Shown in pieces: positions 51,146 through 60,118 of a DNA stretch of 64,000 nucleotides (position 1 is the stretch's first letter; each line of letters opens with the position of its first letter). The DNA is from Kitasatospora sp. MAP5-34 (GTDB taxonomy: Bacteria; Actinomycetota; Actinomycetes; Streptomycetales; Streptomycetaceae), in contig NZ_JARXZC010000002.1 in the NCBI RefSeq assembly GCF_029894335.1, positions 124,001 to 188,000 of the forward strand, read 5' to 3'. Made by a program: the position numbers and the translations under genes. Below the pieces are notes generated by a model. It saw nothing but the letters and a program-made list of their open reading frames with translations, did no database searches and was not told the origin of the DNA.

Positions 51146-52558
51146 TCAGAGCGGTAGCGCGGGCAACCCCGGCTCCCACAGCCACGCGTCGAAGAACCCG
51201 TCGAGCGACCCGCCCGCCGCGTACTGCCCGGCGTGCGCGGTGAACTCGGCGGTGCTGACCACGCCGTGACGGTGTATCGCCGCCCAGTCCTTGATCATCT
51301 GGAAGAACGCGGCGTCGCCGAGCGCACGCCGCAGTGCGTGCATGGTCAGCCCGCCGCGCTCGTACAGCCGGTCGTCGAACATCAGCTTCTTGCCCGGGTC
51401 GGCGAGCCGCAGGTCCTGCGACAGGCCGGACAGCAGCGTGTGTGCGACGGCGGCGTGCCCGGCCGCCGTTCGGCCGCCCACGTGCTCGGACCAGAGCCAC
51501 TCCGCGTACTTGGCGAAGCCCTCGTTCAGCCAGATGTGCCGCCAGTCGGCGATGGAGACGCTGTTGCCGAACCACTGGTGCGCCAGCTCGTGGGCGACGA
51601 GGCGCTCCGAGGACCGCGTCCCGTCCACGTGGTTGGTCCCGAAGGTGGCCACGCCCTGCGCCTCGACGGGTACGTCGAGCTCCTCGTCGGCGACGACCAC
51701 CGCGTACTCGCCGAACGGGTAGCGCCCGAACATGCTCTCGAAGAAGGGCATCATCCGGGTCTGCCGCCCGAAGTCGTACGTGAACTCCGGCAGCAGCCGG
51801 GCCGGCAGGTACGCGGTCTGCGGCACCCGCCCGGCGGCCGGGTCCGCCTCGGTCAGCAGGACGGTCTGGTAGTGGCCGATCGAGACGGTCACCAGGTAGC
51901 TGGAGGTGGGCGCCGCCTGCTCGAAGACCCAGGTGGTGCTGGAGGCGTGGGTGGTCCGGGTGAGCAGCCGGCCGCCGACCACCACGGTGTAGGGGGAGGG
52001 TGTGGTGATCGAGATCAGGTACGTGGCCTTGTCCGCCGGCCGGTCGTTGCACGGGTACCAGGAGGGTGCGCCGACGGGCTGACTGGCCACCAGCGCACCG
52101 TCCGTCAGTTCCTCCCACCCGAGCCCGCCCCACTGGCTGCGCACCGGCCGGGGGTTGCCGCTGTAGTGCACCTCGACGGTGAACGCGGCCCCGGCGGGCA
52201 GTGGTTTGGCGGGCCGGATCCGCAGCTTTCCGGCCCGGTGGGTGTAGTGCACGGCCTTGCCGTCCACCAGTACCCGGCCGACCCGGAACTCCGCGAGGTC
52301 GAGCGCGAACTCGCGCAGCGGCTCGCCGGCGGCACCCGGACCGGCAGCCGAACCGGCACCCGAAGTCCCCGCCACCGCGCTGATCCGGGCCGAGCCGGCC
52401 AGCCGGTTGGGTCCGGGGCGGTAGTCCAGCACGAGTTCGTACCGGTGCACCCGGTAGCGGGCGTCCCCGTGGGTCGGGAAGTACGGGTCCACGCCGACGG
52501 CGGGCACCTGCTTGGGACTCACGGGTTCAAACGCTCCCTGGCTTCTGGCGTCGTCCAT
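51146..52558 (-). CDS. M1 family zinc metallopeptidase, possible poly-lysine-degrading enzyme
   Basis: 470 residues. The gluzincin motif is HELAHQ with the third ligand Glu in HIWLNEGFAKY, 18 residues later, as in M1. The exopeptidase GxMEN loop is not recognisable; the corresponding place reads EAQGVATFG, so endo- or altered specificity is possible. The N-terminal beta domain includes DPYFPTHGDARYRVHRYELV. No signal peptide is evident, and the protein is shorter than typical aminopeptidase N (about 850) because the C-terminal helical domain is missing. It starts four bases after the pls stop, so it is coupled to pls. epsilon-Poly-lysine producers carry zinc peptidases that degrade the polymer as self-protection; this gene may do that, by inference. 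Confidence 0.82.
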   Translation of the reverse strand: MDDARSQGAFEPVSPKQVPAVGVDPYFPTHGDARYRVHRYELVLDYRPGPNRLAGSARISAVAGTSGAGSAAGPGAAGEPLREFALDLAEFRVGRVLVDGKAVHYTHRAGKLRIRPAKPLPAGAAFTVEVHYSGNPRPVRSQWGGLGWEELTDGALVASQPVGAPSWYPCNDRPADKATYLISITTPSPYTVVVGGRLLTRTTHASSTTWVFEQAAPTSSYLVTVSIGHYQTVLLTEADPAAGRVPQTAYLPARLLPEFTYDFGRQTRMMPFFESMFGRYPFGEYAVVVADEELDVPVEAQGVATFGTNHVDGTRSSERLVAHELAHQWFGNSVSIADWRHIWLNEGFAKYAEWLWSEHVGGRTAAGHAAVAHTLLSGLSQDLRLADPGKKLMFDDRLYERGGLTMHALRRALGDAAFFQMIKDWAAIHRHGVVSTAEFTAHAGQYAAGGSLDGFFDAWLWEPGLPALPL

Positions 52559-52562
52559 CGGG

Positions 52563-55500
52563 CTACGCCTGCCAGGCCTCGATCGGGTTGCCCAGCCAGC
52601 GGGTGTCGGCAGGGACGGACTCCGCTCGCATCACCAGGGAGGCCGGCCCCAGCGTGCTACGGGCCCCGATGGTGCTGCCGGGCAGCACGATTCCGCCAGG
52701 GCCGAGTGTGGCGCCCTCGCGAAGGATCACAGTATCCATCCGCATGATCCGGTCGTGGAAGAGGTGGGTCTGCAGCACACAGCCACGGTTGACGCTGACT
52801 CCGTCGCCCAGCGTGACGAGGTCCGCCTCGGGCAGCCAGTAGCTTTCGCACCAGACACCCCGGCCGACGGTGGCGCCGAGGCCGCGCAGCCAGAGGTTCA
52901 TGACCGGCGTGCCCGGCACCGAGCCGATCAGCCACGGCACCGCCAGCACCTCGGTGAAGGTGTCGGCCAGCTCGTTGCGCCAGACGAAGCTGCTCCACAG
53001 CGGGTGCTCGACCGCGCGGAACCGGCCGACCAGCAGCCACTTCGCCGCGACGGACACCAGGCAGGCGACCGCCCCGGCGCCCAGCAGCACCACCCCGGAC
53101 AGCAGGGCCGCCAGCGCGGGGAAGCCGGCCACGGCCAGCCAGGACAGCGCGGCCAGCGTCAGCACGCCGAGCGCGGCGGAGGCCAGCACCGGCAGCAGCC
53201 GGCAGACCTCGACCAGCCCGCGCGCCCAGAGCAGCCGGGCCGGCGGGTCGTACGTCAGGCTCTGGTCGCCACCGGCGGCGGCGCGCGGGAGTTTCATCGG
53301 GGGCATGCCCAGGTACGAGCTGCCCTTCTTGGCCTTCTTCGGGGTGGCGGACAGCACGCCCACCAAGCCCCGGTCGGGTACGGCACGCCCGAGCGCGGTC
53401 ATCCCGGAGTTGCCGAGGAAGGCCCGCTCGCCGATCTCCGCCTCGCCGAGCCGCAGCCAGCCGCCGCCGAGTTCGTAGGGGGCGATCAGCGTGTCGTCGG
53501 CCAGGAAGGCTCCGTCGCCGACGGTGGTCAGGCTGGGCAGCGCCAGCACGGTGGACGCCTCGACCCGGCTGCCGACCTTCATGCCCAGCGCCCGCAGCCA
53601 GACCGGGGTGATCAGGCCCGCGTACAGCGGGAAGAGCGTCTCGCGGGCCAGGTCCATCAGCTGGCTGACCGTCCAGGCCTGCCAGCCGACCCGTCCGTGC
53701 AGCGGGTGGTGGCCGGGGCGCAGCCCGAGGCTGAGCAGCCGGACCCCGGCCAGCAGCAGAGCGGCGTAGGTGAGGCCGAAGGCCAGCGTCGCGGGTGCCA
53801 GGCCGGTCAGCGCGCCGCGCACGGCGGGGCCGAGGCCGTCGCCCGGGTGGACGAAGAGGCCGACGGTGGCCAGCGCGGCGAGCCCGGAGACCACGGGCAG
53901 CAGGGTGAGCGCCAGGCCGGTCGCGCCGTACCCGGCGGCCCACCGGGCGCGGCGCGGCGGGCGCTGCTCGGGCCAGTTGCGCTCGGCCTTGCCGAGTTTG
54001 ACGGCGGGTGCGCCGCTCCAGCGCTGGCCGGTGGGCACCTGGCCGGTGACGCCGGAGCCGGGCGCGACCTCGGCCCGTTTGCCGATCCGGGCGCCGGGGA
54101 AGAGCACGCTGCGGGTGCCGACCACCGCACCGGAACCGACCCGGATCTGACCGATCTTCAGCAGGTCGCCGTCCAGCCAGTAGCCGGAGAGATCCACCTC
54201 GGCCTCGATCGCGCAGCCCCGCCCGAGCCGGAGCAGGCCGGTGACGGGCGGCAGCGAGTGCAGGTCGACCTCGGGCGCGATCCGGGCACCGAGGGCCCGC
54301 CCGTAGCGGACCAGCCAGGCTCCGGAGAGCGAGGTGGCGCCGCTCAGTTCGGCCAGCCGTTCGGCGGTCCACAGCCGCAGGTGGACGCCGCCGCCGCGCG
54401 GGTGGCTGCCGGGCCGGACGCCGCGCAGCAGCAGCCGGGCGCCGCCGGCCGCGATGGCGAGCCGGCCGGGCGGGCTGAGGAGCAGCAGCGCGGCGGCGCC
54501 GACCAGCCACCACGAGGCGGTCGGCGCCCACGGGTAGTGGCCGAACCGGCTGAGCACGTTGCCGAGCGCCAGCAGCCCGGTGGTCCAGCGCAGGCCGACC
54601 AGCGTGAAGAGAGGGAGCAGCAGCAGCGTCTGCACGACCTTGGCCCGGACCGGCACCGGAGCGACCGGGCGGACGGCGCCCTCGCTCTGCGCGGAGCGCT
54701 CCAGCAGGCGGGCGAGCTTGCGCAGCACGGGCTGCTGGTAGATGTCGAGGACGGCGGCCGACGGGTAGCGGCGGCGCAGCAGCGTGGTGAGCTGGGCGGC
54801 GGCGAGGCTGCCGCCGCCGATCGCGAAGAAGTCGTCGTCGGCGCCGGTGACCGGCACGCCGAGGATCTCGCTCCACTGTTCGGCCAGCCAGGCTTCGGTG
54901 CCGTAGAGCTGCTGGGCGGGGCCGCTCCTGGCGTCCAGCCCGGGCAGCGGCCAGGGCAGCGCGTTGCGGTCGACCTTGCCGGAGGTGCGGGTGGGCAGGG
55001 AGTCGACGGCGGCGAGCAGCGGTACCAGGGCGGCGGGCAGCTCGGCGCGCAGCCGCTCGACGGCCGCCGCCTTGTCCCAGCCGTCCTGGGTGACCAGGTA
55101 GCCGACCAGCAGCTGGTTGCCGCCCTTGGCCGTCCGGACGGCGGCTGCCGCGCCGGCCACGCCCGGCAGGGCCTGCAGTGCCGCGTCCACCTCGCCGAGT
55201 TCGATCCGGCGGCCGCCGAGCTTGATCTGCTCGTCGGCGCGGCCGAGGAAGACCAGGCCCTCGGGCTCGGCCTGCACCAGGTCGCCGCTGCGGTAGGCGC
55301 GCGACCAGCCGAGCGACTCCAGCGGGGCGTACTTCTCGGCGTCCTTCGCCGCGTCCAGATAGCGGGCGAGCCCGACGCCGCCGATCACCAGCTGCCCGCT
55401 CGCGCCCATCGGGACGGGCCGGCCGGCCTCGTCCACCACGGCCAGCTCCCAGCCGTCCAGTGGCAGGCCGATCCTGACCGGCTCCTCGCCGGTCAGCAGT

Positions 55501-56441
55501 GCGGCGCACGCGACCACGGTCGCCTCGGTCGGGCCGTACGTGTTCCAGACCTCGCGGCCCTCGGTCACCAGGCGCTGCACCAGTTCGGGCGGGCAGGCTT
55601 CGCCGCCGAAGATCAACAGCCGGACCTCGATCAGCGCCTCGGCCGGCCAGAGCGCGGCGAGTGTGGGCACGGTGGAGACCACGGTGATCTCCTGCTCGGC
55701 CAGCCACGGGCCGAGGTCGGCGCCGCTGCGCACCTGCGAGCGCGGTACGGGCACCAGGCAGGCGCCGTAGCGCCAGGCGAGCCACATCTCCTCGCAGGAG
55801 GCGTCGAAGGCGACCGACAGCCCGGCCATCACCCGGTCGCCCGGGCCGATCGGCTCGTCCTGGAGGAAGAGCGCGGCCTCGGCGTCCACGAACGCGGCGG
55901 CGTTACGGTGAGTGACGGCGACGCCCTTGGGCTTGCCGGTCGATCCCGAGGTGAAGATGATCCACGCGTCGTGCTCCGGGCCGGGGCGGCCGGCCGAGCC
56001 GCCGGTCGCGGCGGCGGTCACCGTGATGCTGCGCCCGGCGCCCAGGACGGCGCTGACGGCGGCCTCGCCGAACACCAGCTCGGCCCGCTCGTCCGGGTCC
56101 TCGGCGTCCACCGGGACGTAGGCGGCCCCGGCCGCGAGCACGGCCAGGATGCAGACGTACAGGTCGTTGGTGCCGGAGGGCACCCGGACGCCCACCCGGT
56201 CGCCGACGCCGATCCCGGCCGCCGCCAGGCGCCGACGCAGCGTTTCGACCTCGGCGGCCAGTGCGCGGTAGCTGAGCGTGGTGGTGCCGTCGTCGAGGGC
56301 CGGCTCCTGCGGATGGGCCCGGACGGTCTCGTCCAGCAGGTCCACCAGGGTGCGCGGTGCGGTGGCCGGGCGGCCCGGGAAGAGGGCGGGTGCCTGGGCT
56401 TCCCGCTCCGGTGTGGTGCAGCTCTGCGTCGTGACGACCAT
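52563..56441 (-). CDS. pls: Pls/PosA-type membrane NRPS (epsilon-poly-L-lysine synthetase-like)
   Basis: 1292 residues, near the 1319 of the S. albulus enzyme; ATG at 56441 after GAGGAG. An adenylation domain (about 25-520) shows IIFTSGSTGKPKG, the substrate-binding Asp in VAFDASCEEMW, YGPTEATVVA and GRADEQIKLGGRRIELGEVD. A carrier domain follows with the phosphopantetheine Ser in FFAIGGGSLAAAQL (about 545). The rest has about six membrane helices and three tandem hexapeptide/left-handed-helix-like domains (about 730-790, 960-1040, 1195-1285), which replace normal condensation domains. This is the unique layout of Pls, which links many lysines through epsilon-amino groups. The substrate could also be another basic amino acid. 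The downstream M1 gene is coupled. Confidence 0.88.
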   Translation of the reverse strand: MVVTTQSCTTPEREAQAPALFPGRPATAPRTLVDLLDETVRAHPQEPALDDGTTTLSYRALAAEVETLRRRLAAAGIGVGDRVGVRVPSGTNDLYVCILAVLAAGAAYVPVDAEDPDERAELVFGEAAVSAVLGAGRSITVTAAATGGSAGRPGPEHDAWIIFTSGSTGKPKGVAVTHRNAAAFVDAEAALFLQDEPIGPGDRVMAGLSVAFDASCEEMWLAWRYGACLVPVPRSQVRSGADLGPWLAEQEITVVSTVPTLAALWPAEALIEVRLLIFGGEACPPELVQRLVTEGREVWNTYGPTEATVVACAALLTGEEPVRIGLPLDGWELAVVDEAGRPVPMGASGQLVIGGVGLARYLDAAKDAEKYAPLESLGWSRAYRSGDLVQAEPEGLVFLGRADEQIKLGGRRIELGEVDAALQALPGVAGAAAAVRTAKGGNQLLVGYLVTQDGWDKAAAVERLRAELPAALVPLLAAVDSLPTRTSGKVDRNALPWPLPGLDARSGPAQQLYGTEAWLAEQWSEILGVPVTGADDDFFAIGGGSLAAAQLTTLLRRRYPSAAVLDIYQQPVLRKLARLLERSAQSEGAVRPVAPVPVRAKVVQTLLLLPLFTLVGLRWTTGLLALGNVLSRFGHYPWAPTASWWLVGAAALLLLSPPGRLAIAAGGARLLLRGVRPGSHPRGGGVHLRLWTAERLAELSGATSLSGAWLVRYGRALGARIAPEVDLHSLPPVTGLLRLGRGCAIEAEVDLSGYWLDGDLLKIGQIRVGSGAVVGTRSVLFPGARIGKRAEVAPGSGVTGQVPTGQRWSGAPAVKLGKAERNWPEQRPPRRARWAAGYGATGLALTLLPVVSGLAALATVGLFVHPGDGLGPAVRGALTGLAPATLAFGLTYAALLLAGVRLLSLGLRPGHHPLHGRVGWQAWTVSQLMDLARETLFPLYAGLITPVWLRALGMKVGSRVEASTVLALPSLTTVGDGAFLADDTLIAPYELGGGWLRLGEAEIGERAFLGNSGMTALGRAVPDRGLVGVLSATPKKAKKGSSYLGMPPMKLPRAAAGGDQSLTYDPPARLLWARGLVEVCRLLPVLASAALGVLTLAALSWLAVAGFPALAALLSGVVLLGAGAVACLVSVAAKWLLVGRFRAVEHPLWSSFVWRNELADTFTEVLAVPWLIGSVPGTPVMNLWLRGLGATVGRGVWCESYWLPEADLVTLGDGVSVNRGCVLQTHLFHDRIMRMDTVILREGATLGPGGIVLPGSTIGARSTLGPASLVMRAESVPADTRWLGNPIEAWQA

Positions 56442-56578
56442 GGGTGCTCCTCGTACCTCGTACCCCTCCGTGACTCTGCCGAAGTGGACAACCCATCGAT
56501 AGTAGCCCCGCCGTTGTGGAGTCCGGGGGTGCTCTTCCGGTCGATCTCCGTCCCAACTGGTCTGAATCTGAGCTGATC

Positions 56579-56654
56579 TGACGATCAGTCAGTACTTGGA
56601 AGGGGTGCCCCGATAGCGATGTGACGACACGTCAGTCAATTTGACGGTCCGTCA
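56579..56654 (-). promoter_or_regulatory. three TGACG-N3-CGTCA-type palindromes upstream of pls
   Basis: TGACGGTCCGTCA (56642-56654) and TGACGACACGTCA (56622-56634) are perfect 13-base palindromes with centres 20 bases apart (two helical turns). TGACGATCAGTCA (56579-56591) is a weaker third copy 43 bases further towards pls. All three are followed by a further GTC-like extension. The spacing suggests cooperative binding by a dimeric TetR- or MarR-type regulator, 138-213 bases before the pls start. The local MarR protein is a candidate; which protein binds is unknown. Confidence 0.6.
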
Positions 56655-56732
56655 GTCGCATTCCCGGAAATGTGACTCACGCCATATCGGGGGCAGGGGG
56701 ATTCACCCTGACGGCGCAGTCCGAGACGCCCG

Positions 56733-56766
56733 GAAGCCCAGGCCACCCTCCGGCGGCCTGGGCTTC
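56733..56766 (-). terminator. marR terminator
   Basis: A perfect 12-base stem, GAAGCCCAGGCC / GGCCTGGGCTTC, loop 10 bases, 26 bases after the marR stop on the minus strand. Confidence 0.82.
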
Positions 56767-56791
56767 TCGCTGCTGATCGCTCCGGGCTCCG

Positions 56792-57376
56792 TCAGGTCGC
56801 CGGGTGCTGTGTCAGGTCGTCCGTGCGGCCCAGGGCGTCCGGCTGGGTCTGCTCGATCCGGTGCAGCATCCGGCCGAGCAGCTGGGACAGGGCGGGGCGC
56901 TCCTGCGCAGTGACGTCCTGCAGCAGCTCCTCCTCGAAGACCGCCGCCATCCGCATCGACTCCAGCCACTTGTCGCGGCCTTCCTCGGTCAGCTCGATGA
57001 TCACGCGGACCCGGTTGTTCTCGTCCCGCTCCCGGGTGACCAGGCCCTCGGTGACCATCCGGTCGATCCGGTGGGTCATCGCGGCGGGCGTCAGTCCGAG
57101 CCGTTTGGCGAGGTCACCGGGCCCGAGGCGGTACGGGTTGCCCGCGACGACCAGGGCCTTGAGCACCTCCCACTCGGCGGAGGTGATCCCGAGCACAGTC
57201 AGCTGCCTGCTGTACGAGACCGACATCCGCCGGGCGACCCGGGACAGGGTCGACACGATGGTCTCCACCTGGGGGTCGACATCGGGGAATTCCCGCTGGT
57301 AGGCGGCGACCTGCGCGGCGATGTCCAGCTCGTCGCCGGGCGTGCCGGTCGGTGGTGCGGGCTTGCGTTCGCTCAT
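56792..57376 (-). CDS. MarR family transcriptional regulator
   Basis: 194 residues from ATG at 57376. The winged HTH is typical: GITSAEWEVLKALVVAG, then GDLAKRLGLTPAAMTHRIDRMV and RERDENNRVRVIIELTEEG (wing and following strand). An N-terminal extension of about 40 residues precedes it. It is divergent from an MFS drug-type transporter, the classical arrangement for ligand-relieved repression of an efflux pump, and both promoters share an AT-rich operator region. It might also act on pls, which lies next on the same strand behind a terminator. Confidence 0.9.
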   Translation of the reverse strand: MSERKPAPPTGTPGDELDIAAQVAAYQREFPDVDPQVETIVSTLSRVARRMSVSYSRQLTVLGITSAEWEVLKALVVAGNPYRLGPGDLAKRLGLTPAAMTHRIDRMVTEGLVTRERDENNRVRVIIELTEEGRDKWLESMRMAAVFEEELLQDVTAQERPALSQLLGRMLHRIEQTQPDALGRTDDLTQHPAT

Positions 57377-57404
57377 GGTGACCAGTCTCCCACGGCGGCT
57401 TGTG

Positions 57405-57475
57405 GGACTTAAGCCTTTGACACGTTAAGCTTTCGATATATAGACTTTAGCTCTGAAATCTTCCGAGCTTAAGAG
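57405..57475. promoter_or_regulatory. MarR/MFS divergent operator region
   Basis: This is the most AT-rich spot of the area. CTTAAG-containing elements occur as ACTTAAGC (57407-57414), GTTAAGCTT (57424-57432) and, inverted, AGCTTAAG (57466-57473). TATATAGACT near 57437 could be a -10 region of the transporter. Repeated TTAAGC half-sites on both strands are suitable MarR targets. The consensus is inferred from this region alone. Confidence 0.5.
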
Positions 57476-57498
57476 TATCCAGCGAAAGGGTGTGCACG

Positions 57499-58800
57499 GT
57501 GACCGGCACGGTGAAGCAGCAGAGGCAGCGGCGTAACAGGGCGGGCGGCCCGCTGCGCCGCGTCCAGATCGGCAACGCGCTCAGTGCGTTCGGCAGCGGA
57601 TTCACGATGCCGTACATGTTCGTCTACGTGGACCAGGTACGGGGCCTGGGCTCACTCGCGGCCGGGATGGTGTTCACCGTCTTCGCGCTGGCCGCGCTCG
57701 CCGTGCTGCCCTTCACGGGCCGTGGCATCGACCGTTACGGCCCCCGGCCGGTGCTGCTGGTCGGCGCGGTGCTGGCCTCCACCGGCGCGTTCGCGTTCGG
57801 GCACGCCACCGGCGCGCCGTTGCTGCTGGTCTCGTCCTTCCTGTTCGGCGCGGGTGTCACCACCTGCCAGCCGGCCCTGGCGACCATGATCGTGCGCTGC
57901 TCGACCAAGGCCACCCGGTCGCGGGCCTTCGCCCTGCAGTTCACCCTGATCAACCTGGGGATGGGCATCGGCGCCCTGGTCGGCGGCCAGATCGTCAACG
58001 TCGCGGACCCGTCCAGCCTGACCCGCCTCTTCACCATCGAGGCGATCACCTTCCTGGGCCTCGCCGCCGTCACCGGCACCGCCCGCATCCCGGCGGCCGC
58101 GCCCTTCCTGGTCCAGGACGCGAAGGGCCCGAGCGGGCTGCGCGCCCTGGTCGCGGACAAGGCCATGTTCCGGCTCTGCCTGCTCGCCGGGCTGATCTTC
58201 TTCACCTGCTACGGCCAGTTCGAGTCGGGCGTCGCCGCGTTCGCCACCGACACCGTCCACACCGCGCCGTCCACCCTGGGCCTGGCGATCGGCGCCAACG
58301 CGCTGACCATCGTCGTCCTGCAGATGTTCATGGTGAAGCTCACCGAGCGCCGCCGCCGCACCACCGCGATGGCCGCGGCCGGTGTGGTCTGGCTGGGCGC
58401 CTGGACGATGGCGCTGGTGGCCGGCCTGGTCCGGACCGAGGCGCTCGCCGCCACGGTCGCGATCGTCGCCGTCTACGCCCTGTTCGGCGTCGGCGAGTCG
58501 CTGCTCGCCCCCACCCTCGGCCCGATCGTCGCCGACCTGGCCCCGGCCCGGCTGCTCGGCACCTACAACTCCGGCTACGCGCTGGTGAAGCAGGTCGCGA
58601 TCGCGGTCGGCCCGGCGGTCGGCGTCCTGCTGGTCGGCTCCGGCACCTGGCCGATCTACCTGGCCGCGATGGCGGCCTGCACCCTGCTGATCGTCACCCT
58701 GGCGATCCGCCTCCGGCGTCACCTGACGCCCGCTCAGGACAACGCGGGCCCGGCCGAGATCGTCCGGGTTCCGGTCCGCGAGCTCCAGACGGCGGCCTGA
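57499..58800 (+). CDS. MFS transporter (efflux type)
   Basis: 433 residues from the GTG at 57499, chosen over 57490 because GAAAGGG lies eight bases upstream of it. About 12 hydrophobic segments are visible. The loop between helices 2 and 3 carries the MFS motif A in the form FTGRGIDRYGPRPVLL. FGAGVTTCQPALATMIV and GVGESLLAPTLGPIVADLAP resemble drug/H+ antiporters of the DHA1 type. The substrate is unknown. It is probably repressed by the divergent MarR gene and ends at a strong terminator. Confidence 0.88.
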   Translation: MTGTVKQQRQRRNRAGGPLRRVQIGNALSAFGSGFTMPYMFVYVDQVRGLGSLAAGMVFTVFALAALAVLPFTGRGIDRYGPRPVLLVGAVLASTGAFAFGHATGAPLLLVSSFLFGAGVTTCQPALATMIVRCSTKATRSRAFALQFTLINLGMGIGALVGGQIVNVADPSSLTRLFTIEAITFLGLAAVTGTARIPAAAPFLVQDAKGPSGLRALVADKAMFRLCLLAGLIFFTCYGQFESGVAAFATDTVHTAPSTLGLAIGANALTIVVLQMFMVKLTERRRRTTAMAAAGVVWLGAWTMALVAGLVRTEALAATVAIVAVYALFGVGESLLAPTLGPIVADLAPARLLGTYNSGYALVKQVAIAVGPAVGVLLVGSGTWPIYLAAMAACTLLIVTLAIRLRRHLTPAQDNAGPAEIVRVPVRELQTAA

Positions 58801-58814
58801 GCCGGTCGCACTTT

Positions 58815-58850
58815 CTCAGGGGCGCGGGGATTCAGCCCCGCGCCCCTGAG
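58815..58850. terminator. bidirectional terminator after the MFS gene
   Basis: A perfect 15-base stem, CTCAGGGGCGCGGGG / CCCCGCGCCCCTGAG, with loop ATTCAG, between convergent genes. Confidence 0.9.
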
Positions 58851-58858
58851 AGCGCAAG

Positions 58859-59935
58859 CTACGAGAGCCTGGTCGGCATCAGCAGCGAGAAGGTGTCCTG
58901 GCGGGCCGGGAAGCGGATCGCCAGCGGGACGATCGGGCCGCCGAGCTCCAGGACCAGCTGGTCCTGGCCGACCGCGTCCAGGGCCTCCAGCAGGAACTCC
59001 CGGTTCACCCCGACGGACAGGGCGGCGCGCTCGCTGCCGCTGCCGCTGTCCGAGACGGTGAGTGTGCCGTCGGCGTCCAGGACGAGCACCGAGACCTCGC
59101 ACTCCGCGCCGTCCTGGCCGCGCACCATGCTGCGGGTGGCGCCCGAGGACAGGGTCTCGCGCAGGGCGGCGGCCCCGACCGGGACCTGACGGGTCGGCTG
59201 CAGGCGCAGCATCCGGCGGTAGTCGGGGTAGTCCTGGTCGATCCGCTCGCCGCCGACCTGGCGGTCGCCGACGGTGGCGGTGAGCACCGCGCCGTCGACC
59301 TCCAGCACAGCGGCGTCGGTGCGGCCGGCCAGCAGCGCGCGGAGCCCGTCCACGAAGGCGACCGGCGCGATCACGCTCGCCGCCGGGCCGGTCAGGCCGT
59401 CGGCCGGGGCTTGCGAGACGGCGAGGCGGTAGCGGTCGGTGGCGACCAGCCGCAGCACGTCCGCCTCCAGCTCCAGCAGTACGCCGGTCACGGCGGGCAG
59501 CCCGGCGTCCGTGCCGACGGCGAACCGCACCGCGTCGAGCGCGGCGGCCAACTCGGCGGCGGGGACGGTCAGTCGGGTCGCGGTTGGTCGGGTCGCGGTC
59601 ATGGAGATCTCCCTCTGGTCGATGAGTGTCCGTACCGTGGAGAGCTCGCGACGGGCGTCGGCGAGGCCGTCCTCGAGGCGGCGCAGATGGCGGTCCAGCA
59701 CCAGCCGGGCGTCCGCCCGGTCGGCCGTGAGCACCCGTGAGATGTCCGGCAGCGGCATCCCGACCCGGCGTAGCCGGGCGATCAGCCGGGCGTCCGCCAA
59801 CTGGTCCGGCGCGTACCAGCGGTACCCGGTACGCGGGTCCACCCGGGCGGGGCCGAACACCCCGGCGCCGTCGTAGAACCGCAGGGCACTCACACTCAGC
59901 CCGCTGTCCCGGGCCATTTCGCCGATACTGCGCAT
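58859..59935 (-). CDS. MerR-type HTH fused to DNA sliding-clamp (DnaN)-like domains
   Basis: 358 residues; ATG at 59935 with GGAG six bases upstream. The same frame stays open far to the right, but only as antisense of other genes. Residues 1-110 are a MerR HTH with its coiled coil: MRSIGEMARDSGLSVSALRF, RVDPRTGYRWYAPDQLADAR, then DRHLRRLEDGLADARREL. Residues 125-358 match two of the three repeats of the beta clamp: LPAVTGVLLELEADVLRLVA and TDRYRLAVSQ in one; NREFLLEALDAVGQDQLVLE and the clamp-like C-terminus FSLLMPTRLS in the other. The first clamp repeat is missing, so a normal replication ring is unlikely. Such fusions are known in Streptomyces as regulators of unknown target. It is convergent with the MFS gene. 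Confidence 0.88.
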   Translation of the reverse strand: MRSIGEMARDSGLSVSALRFYDGAGVFGPARVDPRTGYRWYAPDQLADARLIARLRRVGMPLPDISRVLTADRADARLVLDRHLRRLEDGLADARRELSTVRTLIDQREISMTATRPTATRLTVPAAELAAALDAVRFAVGTDAGLPAVTGVLLELEADVLRLVATDRYRLAVSQAPADGLTGPAASVIAPVAFVDGLRALLAGRTDAAVLEVDGAVLTATVGDRQVGGERIDQDYPDYRRMLRLQPTRQVPVGAAALRETLSSGATRSMVRGQDGAECEVSVLVLDADGTLTVSDSGSGSERAALSVGVNREFLLEALDAVGQDQLVLELGGPIVPLAIRFPARQDTFSLLMPTRLS

Positions 59936-60118
59936 CTCGCTCTCCACACCGAGGACTCTGCGGGCTCGACCAGGTCGAGGGTCAACACCGGCCTGGGGGC
60001 ATGCGGCTCGCCGGGCCGATCCGGCTAGGTTTTCGCCGCGCGCACCACATAGTGTCAGCCGGGGCTGTCGTCCCATCAGCAGGCTCCGGACGAGCCCCGG
60101 CAACGAATCGGCGAGGTC

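Larger units (their letters stand above)
56442..56791. other. pls upstream region (350 bases, gene-free)
   Basis: It holds the marR terminator, three operator-like palindromes and the presumed pls promoter. No open frame with a ribosome site was seen. The composition is visibly less GC-rich around 56570-56660. Confidence 0.6.

Noticed and set aside
48981..52133. 1050-codon minus-strand open frame through the chitinase and peptidase region
   Set aside because: Shadow of the chitinase and a second frame of the M1 gene; no family motif.
52512..56576. Very long open frame (1354 codons) on the plus strand opposite pls
   Set aside because: It is the antisense shadow of a well-conserved NRPS. In DNA this GC-rich, stop codons are rare on the complementary strand; the translation is Gly/Gln/Arg/Ala-rich without motifs or a ribosome site.
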